A stretch of 64,000 bases of DNA from Eubacteriales bacterium (GTDB lineage: Bacteria; Bacillota; Clostridia; Oscillospirales; CAG-382). The stretch is from positions 1 to 64,000 of the forward strand of contig JAQVPJ010000004.1 of assembly GCA_028702135.1 (NCBI GenBank), read 5' to 3'. The notes under the pieces are model-generated. The model was not told the DNA's origin and searched no databases. It saw nothing but the letters and a program-made list of their open reading frames with translations. A program made the translations under genes and the position numbers. Below, piece after piece: positions 1 through 8,558 of this stretch (position 1 is the first letter of the stretch; every line of letters starts with the position of its first letter).

Positions 1-290
1 TGAATCATAAATCCGCTTATTGCCCTGTGGAAAATGAGACCGTCATAAAAGCCCTCCGATACCAGCTTCTTAAAGTTCCTGACCGTAATCGGCGCTATAT
101 CCGGATATAACTCTACGATAATCCTGCCACCGTCCTCCATCTCAATCTGAACGATATTGGGCATGTTGTCATATGCTCCCTCCGCCGCATCCGATTCCGC
201 ATTACTGCTTATCTCGCCGCTTTCCTTACAGGAGGCTATAAAAGGAAAGACAAGCATTAATGCAAGTAAAAATATAAATATTTTTTTCAT
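1..290 (-). CDS. Cyclophilin-type peptidyl-prolyl isomerase lipoprotein (3' end outside window)
   Basis: The minus strand from the ATG at 290 reads a lipoprotein signal (KK, hydrophobic run, lipobox IASC with Cys21) and a short Ser/Ala/Glu-rich linker. A cyclophilin N-terminus follows: a strand ending in IVELYPDIAP, then VRNFKKLV and FYDGLIFHR, the usual start of the bacterial single-domain fold. It should be a membrane-anchored proline isomerase acting on exported proteins. A GAAGG ribosome site lies about 10 bases before the ATG. The gene runs off the left edge after about 96 codons, so the catalytic core is not seen. It lies downstream of tRNA-Lys on the same strand. Confidence 0.88.
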   Translation of the reverse strand, partial: MKKIFIFLLALMLVFPFIASCKESGEISSNAESDAAEGAYDNMPNIVQIEMEDGGRIIVELYPDIAPITVRNFKKLVSEGFYDGLIFHRAISGFMI

Positions 291-324
291 ATCGGTATTA
301 CCCTTCCGTTTTTTTAGATATTTT

Positions 325-380
325 ATAAAAAAAGCCGAGCACATTTCTTTATTACATCAAAAGATGCAAACTGTGTTCGG
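325..380 (-). terminator. Probable terminator downstream of tRNA-Lys
   Basis: On the minus strand, CCGAACACA (372-380) can pair with TGTGCTCGG (335-343) with one mismatch. A CATC/GATG helix lies inside, and a run of seven T follows (327-333). It would end the tRNA transcript before the cyclophilin gene. The large loop makes it less certain than a simple hairpin, and it may also form part of the cyclophilin leader. Confidence 0.5.
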
Positions 381-393
381 ATTCAGTGCATTT

Positions 394-469
394 TGGTGAT
401 CCATCGGAGAATCGAACTCCGGACACCATGATTAAAAGTCATGTGCTCTACCGGCTGAGCTAATGGATC
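394..469 (-). tRNA. tRNA-Lys (anticodon TTT)
   Basis: A 76-base cloverleaf reads on the minus strand. The acceptor stem is GATCCAT/ATGGATC, the D-loop contains AGCTCAGCCGGTAGAGC, the anticodon stem is CATGA/TCATG with loop CTTTTAA (anticodon TTT), and the T-arm contains GTTCGATTC. The discriminator is A and CCA is encoded (394-396). There is no variable-arm insertion. It has its own promoter just upstream. Confidence 0.97.
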
Positions 470-488
470 GTTTTTTGACCGCCCGTCA

Positions 489-517
489 AGAATACCATAT
501 TTTAAATGGCTTGTCAA
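489..517 (-). promoter_or_regulatory. Promoter of tRNA-Lys
   Basis: On the minus strand TTGACA (complement of 512-517) is followed after exactly 17 bases by TATTCT (489-494). The -10 box ends 20 bases before the mature tRNA 5' end. This is a near-consensus housekeeping-sigma promoter, as expected for a stable RNA. Confidence 0.8.
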
Positions 518-596
518 GGCTTTTTTATGATTTGCTCAGCGATTCGTTTTTCAATTAAATCCTTACACAAAGCTATGGTTTTTCTTATGATATTTA

Positions 597-1208
597 TTAA
601 TAAAATCTAAAATTTGCAATAACTTTACCGAGTATCGTCGCTTTTCTGACAATGAACGGCTTCATATCCGGGTTTGCCGGCTGAAGGCGGATCATCCCGT
701 TATCCTCCCGGAAAAAACGTTTTACGGTCGCTTCGTCCTCTATCATCGCGACTACAATCTCCCCGTTATCCGCGTACTGCCTGCTCTCCACAACAACAAT
801 ATCTCCGTCAAGGATACCCGCCTCTATCATGCTCTCACCCAAAACGCGCAGTGCGAAAAGGTTGGAACGCCCCCTTGACATGGCACAGGGAAAGTCAACA
901 TAACCGTCATAATTCTGCACCGCAAGAATCGGTACACCCGCTGTTACTCTGCCTATAAGAGGAACCCTCATCATCCTTTCGCCGTCTGTGTCGCCGTCAA
1001 ATTCGAGCTTTAACGCTCTGCTCTTGCCCTGCCCCTTGGTAAGATAACCCTTTTGCTCAAGACGTGACAGATAGGAATGCACGGTTGAGGTTGATTTTAT
1101 ACCCACGGCGGCGCAAATATCCCTTACCGAAGGAGCATATCCGTCCCTATCGATACATTCCCGTATGTACTTGTAAACACTCTTCTCAAGTTGGGTGAGC
1201 TCTATCAT
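597..1208 (-). CDS. lexA: LexA, SOS transcriptional repressor
   Basis: A 203-residue protein of full family length. A winged-helix N-terminus (about 1-65; APSVRDICAAVG and the recognition helix region STSTVHSYLSRL) precedes an S24 self-cleaving domain. The scissile Ala90-Gly91 bond (VTAG) and the catalytic pair Ser126 (GESM) and Lys163 (TVKRFF) are present, so RecA-stimulated autocleavage is expected. It is the last protein gene of a minus-strand run that begins with recA. No GAAC-N4-GTTC operator is visible in the 80 bases upstream, so its expression may rely on the mrnC side or on the recA promoter. The ATG at 1208 gives the usual length. Confidence 0.97.
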   Translation of the reverse strand: MIELTQLEKSVYKYIRECIDRDGYAPSVRDICAAVGIKSTSTVHSYLSRLEQKGYLTKGQGKSRALKLEFDGDTDGERMMRVPLIGRVTAGVPILAVQNYDGYVDFPCAMSRGRSNLFALRVLGESMIEAGILDGDIVVVESRQYADNGEIVVAMIEDEATVKRFFREDNGMIRLQPANPDMKPFIVRKATILGKVIANFRFY

Positions 1209-1288
1209 AAAAAACCCCGTTTCTCCGCGGCGTTAACGAAATACCGAATATCCGCCCGCCGCCGGTAAGGTGGATATATATTATCTAC

Positions 1289-1687
1289 TCAAACCTGTCT
1301 GTTCTGCAGAAAACCTATAAAAAAGAGTTCCGCCGCACGCTCTGTCCTTCCGGCAAAAAACAGGTAGCCGAATAGACATTCAAGCCCTGTAGCCCGCCGG
1401 TAATCGAGTGCAGCGGCGTTTTTGGGTGAATGGTTGCTCTTGGCGTTTCTCCCCTGCTTGTAAACGGATGTCTCCTCCTCGGTAAGATGCGGGATCATCC
1501 TTTCCACCGCTTCACTCTGGCTGTTCGCCGTTACAAAGTCCTTTGCAAGCGTATTCAGCGTGGCGGGATTACAGTCCCCGTTGCCGATTATATAAGCTCT
1601 TGTCAAAAGCTCTATATACGCATCACCCATATAAGCGAGCACCAGCGGGCTGTAATTTTCAGGTTTAAAAGTTATGCCCTTTTCCAT
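1289..1687 (-). CDS. mrnC: Mini-ribonuclease III (23S rRNA maturation)
   Basis: A 132-residue RNase III-fold catalytic domain without a dsRNA-binding domain, as expected for Mini-III. It has the family block LAYMGDAYIELL near the N-terminus and an RNAKSNHSPKN-type segment in the middle. In Bacillus subtilis this enzyme trims the ends of 23S precursor rRNA. The start overlaps the 3' end of cysS by 16 bases, the cysS-mrnC arrangement common in Bacillota, which suggests coupled translation. Confidence 0.93.
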   Translation of the reverse strand: MEKGITFKPENYSPLVLAYMGDAYIELLTRAYIIGNGDCNPATLNTLAKDFVTANSQSEAVERMIPHLTEEETSVYKQGRNAKSNHSPKNAAALDYRRATGLECLFGYLFFAGRTERAAELFFIGFLQNRQV

Positions 1688-3072
1688 TTTACCCCCTGCG
1701 GTGTATCCTCAAGAATAATTCCCTTTTCCTTAAGCTCGTCTCTTATGGCATCCGCTGCCGCAAAATCCCTCGATTTCTTGGCGGCGGCACGTTTTTCTAT
1801 CATCTGCTCAATATACGTCGCATCGGCGTCCTCTTTGCCATCAGATGTAAAACCGAGAAGCGAACAAAGAGCGTTAAAAATCGTGTTTGACTTTTCAATG
1901 TATTGTTTTGATATCTCCATATTATTAAGCCGGATATTTATTTCTTTTACTATTTCAAACAAAGAACCGATCGCATCCGCAGTGTTAAAATCGTCCTCAA
2001 GAGCGTCGAAAAAATGCCGCTGCTTATCTTCCAATAGAGCTAAGCTACTGATTTCCTCGTCACATAAATAATCTCGTACATTGCTGTTATTAATGCGGAA
2101 TCGCAGGTTTTCCGCACAGTTTATAAGCCTTTCAACCGCTGCGGCTGACTGTTCGAGTATTTCTCCCGAAAAATTCACCGGGCTCCTGTAATGTGACGAG
2201 AGCAGGAAATACCTTATGGGTAGGTAACCGAATTGCTTTACAGCCTCTCTGACCGTAAAAAAGTTGCCGAGTGATTTTGACATTTTGCGGTTGTCCACAT
2301 TAATAAAACCGATATGACACCAGAAGCGGCTCATCGGCTCGCCGGTGGCGCACTCGCTCTGGGAAATCTCATTTTCATGATGGGGAAAAATCAGATCCGG
2401 TCCGCCGCCATGTATATCGATATTTGTTCCGAGATATTTGTTTACCATGGCGGAGCACTCTATGTGCCAGCCGGGTCTGCCCTCACCCCACGGGGAGTTC
2501 CAGCTTATCTCGTCCCCCTTTTTCGCCTTCCACAAAGCGAAATCATAAGGGTTCTTTTTTTCCTCGTTTACATCGATTCTCACTCCGGCTTCAAGGTCAT
2601 CAAGATTGTAATGCGATAGCTTGCCGTAACTCGGATTGCTTTTCTGATCAAAATAAACGTCCCCGCCCGATACATAAGCGTGGCCTTTCTCGATCAGAGT
2701 CTTTATCATTTCGATTATCCGGTCGATATTCTGCGTCGCCCTCGGATTAAACGTTGCCGGACGTATCCCAAGCCCCTTGGCATCGGTTAAATATTCTGCG
2801 ATGTATTTATCGGCCACCTCGTTAACCGTGATGCCCTCCTCAGTGGCTCTCTTTATCAGTTTATCGTCGACATCGGTAAAGTTCTGAACATATATTACCT
2901 CGTAACCTTTGTATTCAAGGTATCGCCTTAGCATATCAAAAACGACAAAGCAGCGCGCATTTCCGACATGTATATAATTATATACAGTCGGACCGCATAC
3001 ATACATCCGTACTTTATTTTGGAAAACAGTAAATTCCTCTTTTTTTCTTGTTAGCGTGTTGTATAGCCTCAT
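1672..3072 (-). CDS. cysS: Cysteinyl-tRNA synthetase
   Basis: A 466-residue class I aminoacyl-tRNA synthetase. The HIGH-type signature is YNYIHVGNAR near residue 34 and the KMSKS loop is present (RKMSKSLGNF). Zinc ligands fit CGPTVYNY, ECSAMV and HHENEISQSE. The C-terminal helical domain is complete, and the length matches bacterial CysRS. It charges tRNA-Cys in the cytoplasm. The ATG at 3072 has only a weak ribosome site. pgsA ends 18 bases upstream. Confidence 0.97.
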   Translation of the reverse strand: MRLYNTLTRKKEEFTVFQNKVRMYVCGPTVYNYIHVGNARCFVVFDMLRRYLEYKGYEVIYVQNFTDVDDKLIKRATEEGITVNEVADKYIAEYLTDAKGLGIRPATFNPRATQNIDRIIEMIKTLIEKGHAYVSGGDVYFDQKSNPSYGKLSHYNLDDLEAGVRIDVNEEKKNPYDFALWKAKKGDEISWNSPWGEGRPGWHIECSAMVNKYLGTNIDIHGGGPDLIFPHHENEISQSECATGEPMSRFWCHIGFINVDNRKMSKSLGNFFTVREAVKQFGYLPIRYFLLSSHYRSPVNFSGEILEQSAAAVERLINCAENLRFRINNSNVRDYLCDEEISSLALLEDKQRHFFDALEDDFNTADAIGSLFEIVKEINIRLNNMEISKQYIEKSNTIFNALCSLLGFTSDGKEDADATYIEQMIEKRAAAKKSRDFAAADAIRDELKEKGIILEDTPQGVKWKRA

Positions 3073-3090
3073 ATGGGGTAAAAAGCCTTT

Positions 3091-3705
3091 CTATTTATTT
3101 GTATCGAGATGATTCCAGTATGTAACGATATAATTTGCTCCCGACCAGACGGTAAAAATCAGCATTGCAGCCATTGTTATAAGAGAAAGAATTCCGTTTG
3201 CCCAAGGGAACAGGACAGGCTCGAGTATTATCATAGAAACGCATATAATCTGCGTGTTTGTCTTTATTTTGCCCAACTTGCTCGCGGCAACAACAGTGCC
3301 GGCGGCTCTTACCACGACAAGTCGCATCGAGGTAACCGCAAGCTCACGGAAAATAACTATTATCGAAATCCAGAAAAATATCTGACGCATAACATTGTCA
3401 GAAAAAACCAAATCGTCGGGAAACATAAAATCAGATACGCATATCGCGAATAATGCGCCGAAAATAAGAAATTTATCAGCAAGCGGGTCCATAAACTTAC
3501 CGAAATCGGTTATTATATGGCGCTTTCTCGCGATATAACCGTCAAAAAAATCGGTAACCGCCGCAGTGATAAACAGCACACCCGCAACAATTCTACTGAT
3601 GTCAATATTCTCTTCTCCAAAAAAAGGATAAACGATAAACAGCATGAAAAACGGAATCAATATTATTCTTAATAGAGTAAGTCTGTTCGGTATATTAAGA
3701 CTCAT
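3091..3705 (-). CDS. pgsA: CDP-diacylglycerol-glycerol-3-phosphate 3-phosphatidyltransferase
   Basis: A 204-residue membrane enzyme that makes phosphatidylglycerol phosphate, the committed step to PG and cardiolipin. The CDP-alcohol phosphotransferase motif is intact: DFFDGYIAR, then G and two Asp (DFGKFMDPLAD). About five or six hydrophobic segments follow. I chose the ATG at 3705 (MSLNIPNRLTLLRI, the typical PgsA beginning) because GGAG lies about 13 bases upstream. An in-frame extension to 3756 would add 17 hydrophilic residues with no ribosome site. Neighbours are rimO upstream and cysS downstream, as in many Clostridia. Confidence 0.95.
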   Translation of the reverse strand: MSLNIPNRLTLLRIILIPFFMLFIVYPFFGEENIDISRIVAGVLFITAAVTDFFDGYIARKRHIITDFGKFMDPLADKFLIFGALFAICVSDFMFPDDLVFSDNVMRQIFFWISIIVIFRELAVTSMRLVVVRAAGTVVAASKLGKIKTNTQIICVSMIILEPVLFPWANGILSLITMAAMLIFTVWSGANYIVTYWNHLDTNK

Positions 3706-3748
3706 AAATTTACCATTTCTCCGTCGACAATGAAAATTTTTATACATT

Positions 3749-3783
3749 CCGGTCATGGTCTGTCGTCGGTAAATGATGACCGG
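3749..3783 (-). repeat. Inverted repeat between rimO and pgsA
   Basis: CCGGTCAT (3749-3756) and ATGACCGG (3776-3783) form a perfect 8-bp stem in the 96-base gap between the rimO stop and pgsA. No T-run follows on the minus strand, so it is not a standard terminator. It could be an mRNA-processing or stability hairpin. Confidence 0.4.
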
Positions 3784-3801
3784 TGCTTTATTATTCCAGT
3801 A

Positions 3802-5139
3802 TTACTCCGAAACCCTGCCTACAAGGTCATAATCGAGCAGTTCGGTTATTTTGACTTCGACAAACTCACCGTCACGAATACGTCTGTGGGATGAGAAGTA
3901 GATTTTTCCGTCTATATCGGGAGCGTCCGCATAGGAACGGCCGTAAAAGCTCTCTGACACCGTATCATAACCCTCGCAGATAACTTTTAAGGTTTTCCCC
4001 AAAAAGCTCTTGTTGAATTCGTTGTGATTCCTTCGCTGATCTGCCATAAGAGCCTCGAATCGATTACGCTTGGTCGTCTCGCTGACTTGGTCGGGCATAT
4101 CATAAGCAGGCGTGTTTTCCTCACGCGAATAGGTAAAAACACCGAGACGCTCGAATTTTACGGCTTTGAGGTACTCCCTCAATTGATTGAAATCCTCTTT
4201 CGTCTCTCCCGGGAAACCAACGATGACTGTTGAGCGAAGGACTATTCCGGGCACTCTTTCACGCAGCTTTTTTATCACCGCGTCAATGCTCTTTCTTGTG
4301 TCGCGGCGGTTCATCGCTCCTAAAATCCTGTCGCTTATATGTTGAATCGGCATGTCGATATATTTTACAACCTTATCATTTTGTGCGATAACATCGATAA
4401 GACTGTCTGTAATCCTGTCGGGATAACAATACAAAAGACGGATCCATTCGATCCCTTTTATTTCGGATATTTCCGTAATAAGGCTGTCAAGCGCGTAAGT
4501 CCCGTAAATATCCTCACCATAGCGGGTCGTGTCCTGCGCAACAAGGCATAACTCCTTTACGCCAAGCTCCGCAAGCTGCCTTGCTTCCTCAAGCACCTCA
4601 GACATCTGCCTGCTCCTGAATCTGCCCCTAATCTGCGGTATTACGCAATAACTGCAGCAGTTGTCGCAGCCCTCAGCGATCTGCAGGTAAGCGAAATAAT
4701 CAGGCGTTGTTATCACCCTTTCGCCACCTAATTCTATTGAATCCACGGGCTTAAAGCTCTTGTAACGCTTTTTATTATATGCCGCTTCTACAGCCTCGCA
4801 AATATCGTTATAACTCCCTGTTCCGAGAATGCAGTCCACCTCCGGCATCTCTGTAAAAATCTCCTCGCGAACCCTCTCGGGGAGACAGCCGGTAACTACA
4901 ATACCCTTTAGGGTATGATTATCTTTCAGCCACGCAATATCGAGTATATTTTCGATAGCCTCCTGTTTTGCGCTCTCGACAAAAGCACAGGTATTGATGA
5001 CGATAACCTGTGCGTCGACATCCTCAGCTACAATCTCATAACCGTTGTTGACGAGCAGAGAAATCATTTTTTCTGTATTAATCTGATTTTTGGGACATCC
5101 AAGCGATACAAATCCAACCTTTATTGCCAAAGTAACCAC
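3802..5139 (-). CDS. rimO: Ribosomal protein S12 methylthiotransferase RimO
   Basis: About 442-445 residues in the order UPF0004 domain (VGFVSLGCPKNQ), radical-SAM domain and C-terminal TRAM-like domain. The SAM-cluster cysteines are in GCDNCCSYCVIPQIRG (Cx3Cx2C). It methylthiolates an Asp of S12; MiaB is excluded by the SLGCPKN form and the short length. The first possible codon is GTG at 5139. The GGGAG site lies only 2 bases before it but 11 bases before an in-frame TTG at 5130, so the true start may be 5130. It sits between recX and pgsA. Confidence 0.93.
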   Translation of the reverse strand: MVTLAIKVGFVSLGCPKNQINTEKMISLLVNNGYEIVAEDVDAQVIVINTCAFVESAKQEAIENILDIAWLKDNHTLKGIVVTGCLPERVREEIFTEMPEVDCILGTGSYNDICEAVEAAYNKKRYKSFKPVDSIELGGERVITTPDYFAYLQIAEGCDNCCSYCVIPQIRGRFRSRQMSEVLEEARQLAELGVKELCLVAQDTTRYGEDIYGTYALDSLITEISEIKGIEWIRLLYCYPDRITDSLIDVIAQNDKVVKYIDMPIQHISDRILGAMNRRDTRKSIDAVIKKLRERVPGIVLRSTVIVGFPGETKEDFNQLREYLKAVKFERLGVFTYSREENTPAYDMPDQVSETTKRNRFEALMADQRRNHNEFNKSFLGKTLKVICEGYDTVSESFYGRSYADAPDIDGKIYFSSHRRIRDGEFVEVKITELLDYDLVGRVSE

Positions 5140-5165
5140 TACTCCCGTTGTTCCAGTGTAAAAAA

Positions 5166-5786
5166 CTATTTATCGGTATCCGACATAGAGTTGACAGTAT
5201 CGCAAATATCTTCGTACAAATATCCCATCCTGTATAGATAGGCACAGATTTTTTGTTTTTGCATACCGAGGCGCTCCCCGTCCGTTCCGTACTTCTTTTC
5301 GACTAAATGCCTAATATTTTCCCTGTGATCGGTCTGATCCAAAAACGAACAGGCCTCAGCGATATCCTCCTGCTTAAAGCCCCTTGAATAAAGGTCGCTT
5401 TTTATCCTTATCGGTCCCCAATGCTTAAACTCGTAAAAACTTCTCGCATACCTTTCCGCAAGCGAAACATCGTTAAGGTATCCCCGTTCCTTCAAAAGCT
5501 CGGTAACATCCATAATGATTTCTTTATCAAACCTTGAGCGCAGCTTGTCGGAAAGCTTCTTTGCAGACATATCGCTGTATGAAAGATACTCAAACGCTTT
5601 TTTTATGCAGGCAAGCCTGCTTACAGCCTCGCACAGATGCTGATAAGTATCCTCGTCTATATCGTCACCCTCGGCGATATTCAAAGCTTCTATATCCTTC
5701 AAAGTTATAAGAAAGCTTTCTCCGGTACAGGTAACAGACGCCTCGTGATTATTCTCGTCTATAAGAATACGCTCTATTATATACAT
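5166..5786 (-). CDS. recX: RecX, modulator of RecA
   Basis: A 206-residue helical protein with three-helix repeats characteristic of RecX: YLSYSDMSAKKLSDKL, then LLKERGYLNDVSLAERYARSF and GPIRIKSDLYSRGF. It begins 21 bases after the recA stop. RecX binds RecA filaments and modulates strand exchange. The N-terminal 60 residues (strands and an ESFLITLKD segment) match the longer Bacillota form. Co-transcription with recA from the SOS-controlled promoter is likely. Confidence 0.93.
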   Translation of the reverse strand: MYIIERILIDENNHEASVTCTGESFLITLKDIEALNIAEGDDIDEDTYQHLCEAVSRLACIKKAFEYLSYSDMSAKKLSDKLRSRFDKEIIMDVTELLKERGYLNDVSLAERYARSFYEFKHWGPIRIKSDLYSRGFKQEDIAEACSFLDQTDHRENIRHLVEKKYGTDGERLGMQKQKICAYLYRMGYLYEDICDTVNSMSDTDK

Positions 5787-5807
5787 TTTTACAGTATTTT
5801 ACGGTGA

Positions 5808-6887
5808 TTATTCATCGTCTGACGATGTATCATCCGCATTATCCTGAAAAACATCTACATTATTTATTTTAACAAAATCGCGTATCTTGTTTTCAATCTC
5901 CTGCGCAAGCTCCTTGTTTTCGGATAAAATCAATCGGCAATTATCCTTTCCCTGTGCCATCCTGTCACCGTTGTAGGAGAACCATGAACCGCTTTTCTCA
6001 ATAATTCCGAACTTGCTGCCGAGCTCGACAAGCTCGCTCTCCTTTGAAATCCCATGCCCGTACATAATATCAAATTCCGCGACCTTGAACGGAGGGGCGA
6101 CCTTGTTCTTTACAACCTTTACTTTAACATGATTGCCCACTATATCGGTTCCGGATTTTATCTGCTCTGATTTTCTGACATCAAGCCTGACAGAAGAATA
6201 GAATTTAAGCGCTCTGCCTCCGGTGGTAACCTCGGGATTTCCGTAGATTACTCCGACCTTTTCACGCAGCTGATTTATGAATATGACTATACAGTTCGAT
6301 TTCGAAATTGCTCCGGACAGCTTACGAAGTGCCTGTGACATAAGTCTTGCATGCAGGCCGACATGCGACGCACCCATGTCGCCGTCGATTTCGCTTCTCG
6401 GAACAAGTGCCGCCACTGAGTCTATTACAACAACCTCGATCGCACCCGAGCGGACCAGAGCCTCCGTAATCTCAAGCGCCTGCTCGCCGTCATCCGGCTG
6501 AGATACGAGCAGATTATCGATATTTACACCGAGAGCTCTTGCATATATAGGGTCGAGCGCATGCTCAGCATCTATGAACGCGGCTTCTCCGCCGTTTTTT
6601 TGAACCTCGGCGACTATATGCAGAGCAAGTGTCGTTTTTCCCGATGATTCCGGTCCGAAAATCTCTATAATTCTGCCCCTCGGAACACCGCCGATTCCCA
6701 GCGCGATGTCAAGTGAAAGCGAGCCTGTCGGAACGCTTTTGACCTCCATACGCATATCCTGCCCCAAACGCATGATCGAGCCCTTTCCGCATTGTTTTTC
6801 TATCTGTGCGAGCGCAGTCTCAAGCGCTGTCCTTTTGCTGTCGTTTTTTATATCGGTTTTGCTGACCTTTGTGTTGTTAGTAGCCAA
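5808..6887 (-). CDS. recA: Recombinase RecA
   Basis: A 359-residue complete RecA with Walker A GPESSGKT (about 78-85), Walker B VVVIDS, loop regions with [18 protein letters not shown], and an acidic C-terminal tail ([11 protein letters not shown]). It performs homologous strand exchange and stimulates LexA cleavage. The start is a TTG (6885-6887) with AAAGGG ten bases upstream; no ATG lies nearby. The promoter and a LexA box directly upstream indicate SOS control. It heads the minus-strand run down to lexA. Confidence 0.98.
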   Translation of the reverse strand: MATNNTKVSKTDIKNDSKRTALETALAQIEKQCGKGSIMRLGQDMRMEVKSVPTGSLSLDIALGIGGVPRGRIIEIFGPESSGKTTLALHIVAEVQKNGGEAAFIDAEHALDPIYARALGVNIDNLLVSQPDDGEQALEITEALVRSGAIEVVVIDSVAALVPRSEIDGDMGASHVGLHARLMSQALRKLSGAISKSNCIVIFINQLREKVGVIYGNPEVTTGGRALKFYSSVRLDVRKSEQIKSGTDIVGNHVKVKVVKNKVAPPFKVAEFDIMYGHGISKESELVELGSKFGIIEKSGSWFSYNGDRMAQGKDNCRLILSENKELAQEIENKIRDFVKINNVDVFQDNADDTSSDDE

Positions 6888-6903
6888 TATTTACACGCCC
6901 TTT

Positions 6904-6917
6904 CGAACTTTTGTTCT
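6904..6917 (-). promoter_or_regulatory. LexA operator (SOS box) of recA
   Basis: CGAACTTTTGTTCT contains GAAC-N4-GTTC, the core of the Bacillota LexA box. It lies 6 bases downstream of the -10 box, over the expected transcription start, and 17 bases before the recA start codon, so bound LexA would block initiation. Confidence 0.85.
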
Positions 6918-6923
6918 CTATTT

Positions 6924-6952
6924 AGAATATCATATTTTTCCTGATTTGTCAA
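6924..6952 (-). promoter_or_regulatory. recA promoter
   Basis: On the minus strand TTGACA (complement of 6947-6952), a 17-base spacer and TATTCT (complement of 6924-6929). This is a strong core promoter placed just upstream of the SOS box. Confidence 0.82.
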
Positions 6953-7117
6953 CTGAAAGAGCTGTTCTTTTTTACGTTTGACGTATTTTTATGTTTTTCT
7001 TCATTTTTACTGAAAAATATGCTGCATTTTGTATAATAATACTATATACAAAAAGCTTAAAATAAGATAAAATATAAGTACAAGAAGTATGATGATGAAA
7101 GGATGTTGTGATCTATT

Positions 7118-8236
7118 ATGGTTGGTTTAACAAATCACGGGAAACTTGGGATTATTGTGCTGCGCAGCTGCAGCAAGCTTGGAGACATGGTAGAAAACAG
7201 AATTAAACAGCTCAGAGGCGAGGAAAACACTGATGTCAAGTACATCATACCTATCGAGGAGGTACGCTTTTCTAACGGCGAGGGCAAGATTAAAATTCTT
7301 GATTCCGTAAGGGGCAAGGATATTTTTATTCTTGTGGATGTCGGTAACTACAGCTGCACCTATAAGATGTTCGGCAGCGAAAACAGAATGGGTCCCGATG
7401 AACACTATCAGGATGTAAAGCGTTGTCTTTCCGCTATCGGCGGCAAGGCTAACAGAATAACCGTAATTATGCCGCTTTTATATTCATCAAGGCAGCATAA
7501 GCGTAAGGGCAGGGAATCTCTTGACTGTGCGGTCGCACTTGAAGAGCTTGAAAACCTCGGTGTTGATGCCATAATATCTTTTGATGTACACGATCCCACG
7601 ATTCACAATGCGATACCGAACTCATCCTTTGAAAACATCTTCCCCACCTATTCGTTACTGAAAAACTTTATAAACAAAGAGGGCGATGACATTTTCAAGG
7701 ACAACATGACGGTAATAAGTCCGGATACCGGTGCTATGGACAGGGCAATTTATTACGCCAACGTTCTCGGACTCGACGTGGGAATGTTTTATAAAAGAAG
7801 AGATCACACGAGAATCGTCAACGGCAAAAACCCAATCGTACAGCATGAGTATATCGGCGGCTCCCTTGAGGGGAAACGTGTTCTCATTATCGACGATATG
7901 ATCGCATCCGGCGAATCGGTAATCGACATTATAAACGAACTGTCAAAAAAGAAAGTATCTGATATTTATGTTATCGCCACCTTTGCGTTCTTCACAGAGG
8001 GGGCTGAAAAGTTCGATAAGCTCTATGAAGAAGGCAAGCTCAAGAAGCTCTATTCCACCAACCTTTCATATATACCGGATGAAATAAAAAATCGTCCCTG
8101 GTTTGTAGAAACCGACCTGTCAAAATTTATTGCGAAAATCGTAAACACACTGAGTAAGGACGAATCCATCTCCCCGCTGCTTGATTGCACTTCCCGTATA
8201 AAAAAGCTGTTAAAGCAGAATAACCAGAACACATAA
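7118..8236 (+). CDS. prs: Ribose-phosphate pyrophosphokinase (PRPP synthetase), long divergent form
   Basis: A 372-residue enzyme, longer than the usual ~315 residues. It has the PRPP-binding loop VLIIDDMIASGES and the ISFDVHDPTIHNAI segment that corresponds to the divalent-metal HDLH region. It should make PRPP from ribose-5-phosphate and ATP for nucleotide, His and Trp synthesis. The N-terminal 40 residues and C-terminal tail are longer than in B. subtilis Prs, a form I believe is common in Clostridia. It is divergent from recA; TATAAT at 7032-7037 is a candidate -10 with a poor -35. AAAGGA lies 14 bases before the ATG. Confidence 0.88.
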   Translation: MVGLTNHGKLGIIVLRSCSKLGDMVENRIKQLRGEENTDVKYIIPIEEVRFSNGEGKIKILDSVRGKDIFILVDVGNYSCTYKMFGSENRMGPDEHYQDVKRCLSAIGGKANRITVIMPLLYSSRQHKRKGRESLDCAVALEELENLGVDAIISFDVHDPTIHNAIPNSSFENIFPTYSLLKNFINKEGDDIFKDNMTVISPDTGAMDRAIYYANVLGLDVGMFYKRRDHTRIVNGKNPIVQHEYIGGSLEGKRVLIIDDMIASGESVIDIINELSKKKVSDIYVIATFAFFTEGAEKFDKLYEEGKLKKLYSTNLSYIPDEIKNRPWFVETDLSKFIAKIVNTLSKDESISPLLDCTSRIKKLLKQNNQNT

Positions 8237-8396
8237 TATCCTGATGAGTGTTTTTGTTTTTCGGTGATGCCGTCGATTTTATTCGCTTAATCTTGTGAAA
8301 AAAGTATCTGCGTTTTATAACCGGGTGTTATGAAACGTTAACGGTACTTATTTCAATTTATAAAACCATTATTCCAAGACTTTTTGCTGTTTGCTA
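8237..8396 (+). other. Non-coding stretch before the aro promoter
   Basis: About 160 bases between the prs stop and the aro promoter. I see no gene, no clear terminator for prs and no T-box motif. The rest of the 425-base gap (8397-8662) holds the aro control region listed separately. Confidence 0.5.
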
Positions 8397-8425
8397 TTGA
8401 CAAACGCTTTTATATGTGTTAATAT
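8397..8425 (+). promoter_or_regulatory. Promoter of the aromatic amino acid operon
   Basis: Perfect -35 TTGACA (8397-8402), a 17-base spacer and -10 TAATAT (8420-8425). Transcription would start near 8432, giving a leader of about 230 nt before aroF that contains the leader peptide and terminator. Confidence 0.85.
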
Positions 8426-8459
8426 TTAGAAAATCTTTTTTCAAAAGGAATATAACAAC

Positions 8460-8558
8460 ATGGCTTCTATGCTGCTTTCTGCTATATACTTTTACTTTTA
8501 TTTTTTCTTTTGCGGGAACAAAATAAAAGTGAATTCGCTTGCAGCAATAACAGAGTAA
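8460..8558 (+). CDS. Leader peptide of the aro operon (Tyr/Phe attenuator)
   Basis: A 32-codon reading frame with AAAAGGAA nine bases before the ATG. Codons 10-17 (8487-8510) read YFYFYFFF: three Tyr and five Phe in a row. Nothing in it suggests a working protein. The position between promoter and terminator is that of attenuation leaders such as E. coli pheL. When charged tRNA-Phe or tRNA-Tyr is scarce, a ribosome should stall on these codons. That would free 8539-8548 to pair with 8588-8596 and block the terminator. It is too short for ordinary gene calling. Confidence 0.88.
   Translation: MASMLLSAIYFYFYFFFCGNKIKVNSLAAITE

Noticed and set aside
1209-1288. LexA operator before lexA
   Set aside because: I looked for GAAC-N4-GTTC and found none; CGAATACCGAATATCC has the wrong half-site arrangement.
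1430-2071. 213-codon open frame on the plus strand
   Set aside because: It lies wholly antisense to mrnC and cysS, has no ribosome site and no recognisable domain; a shadow of the real genes.
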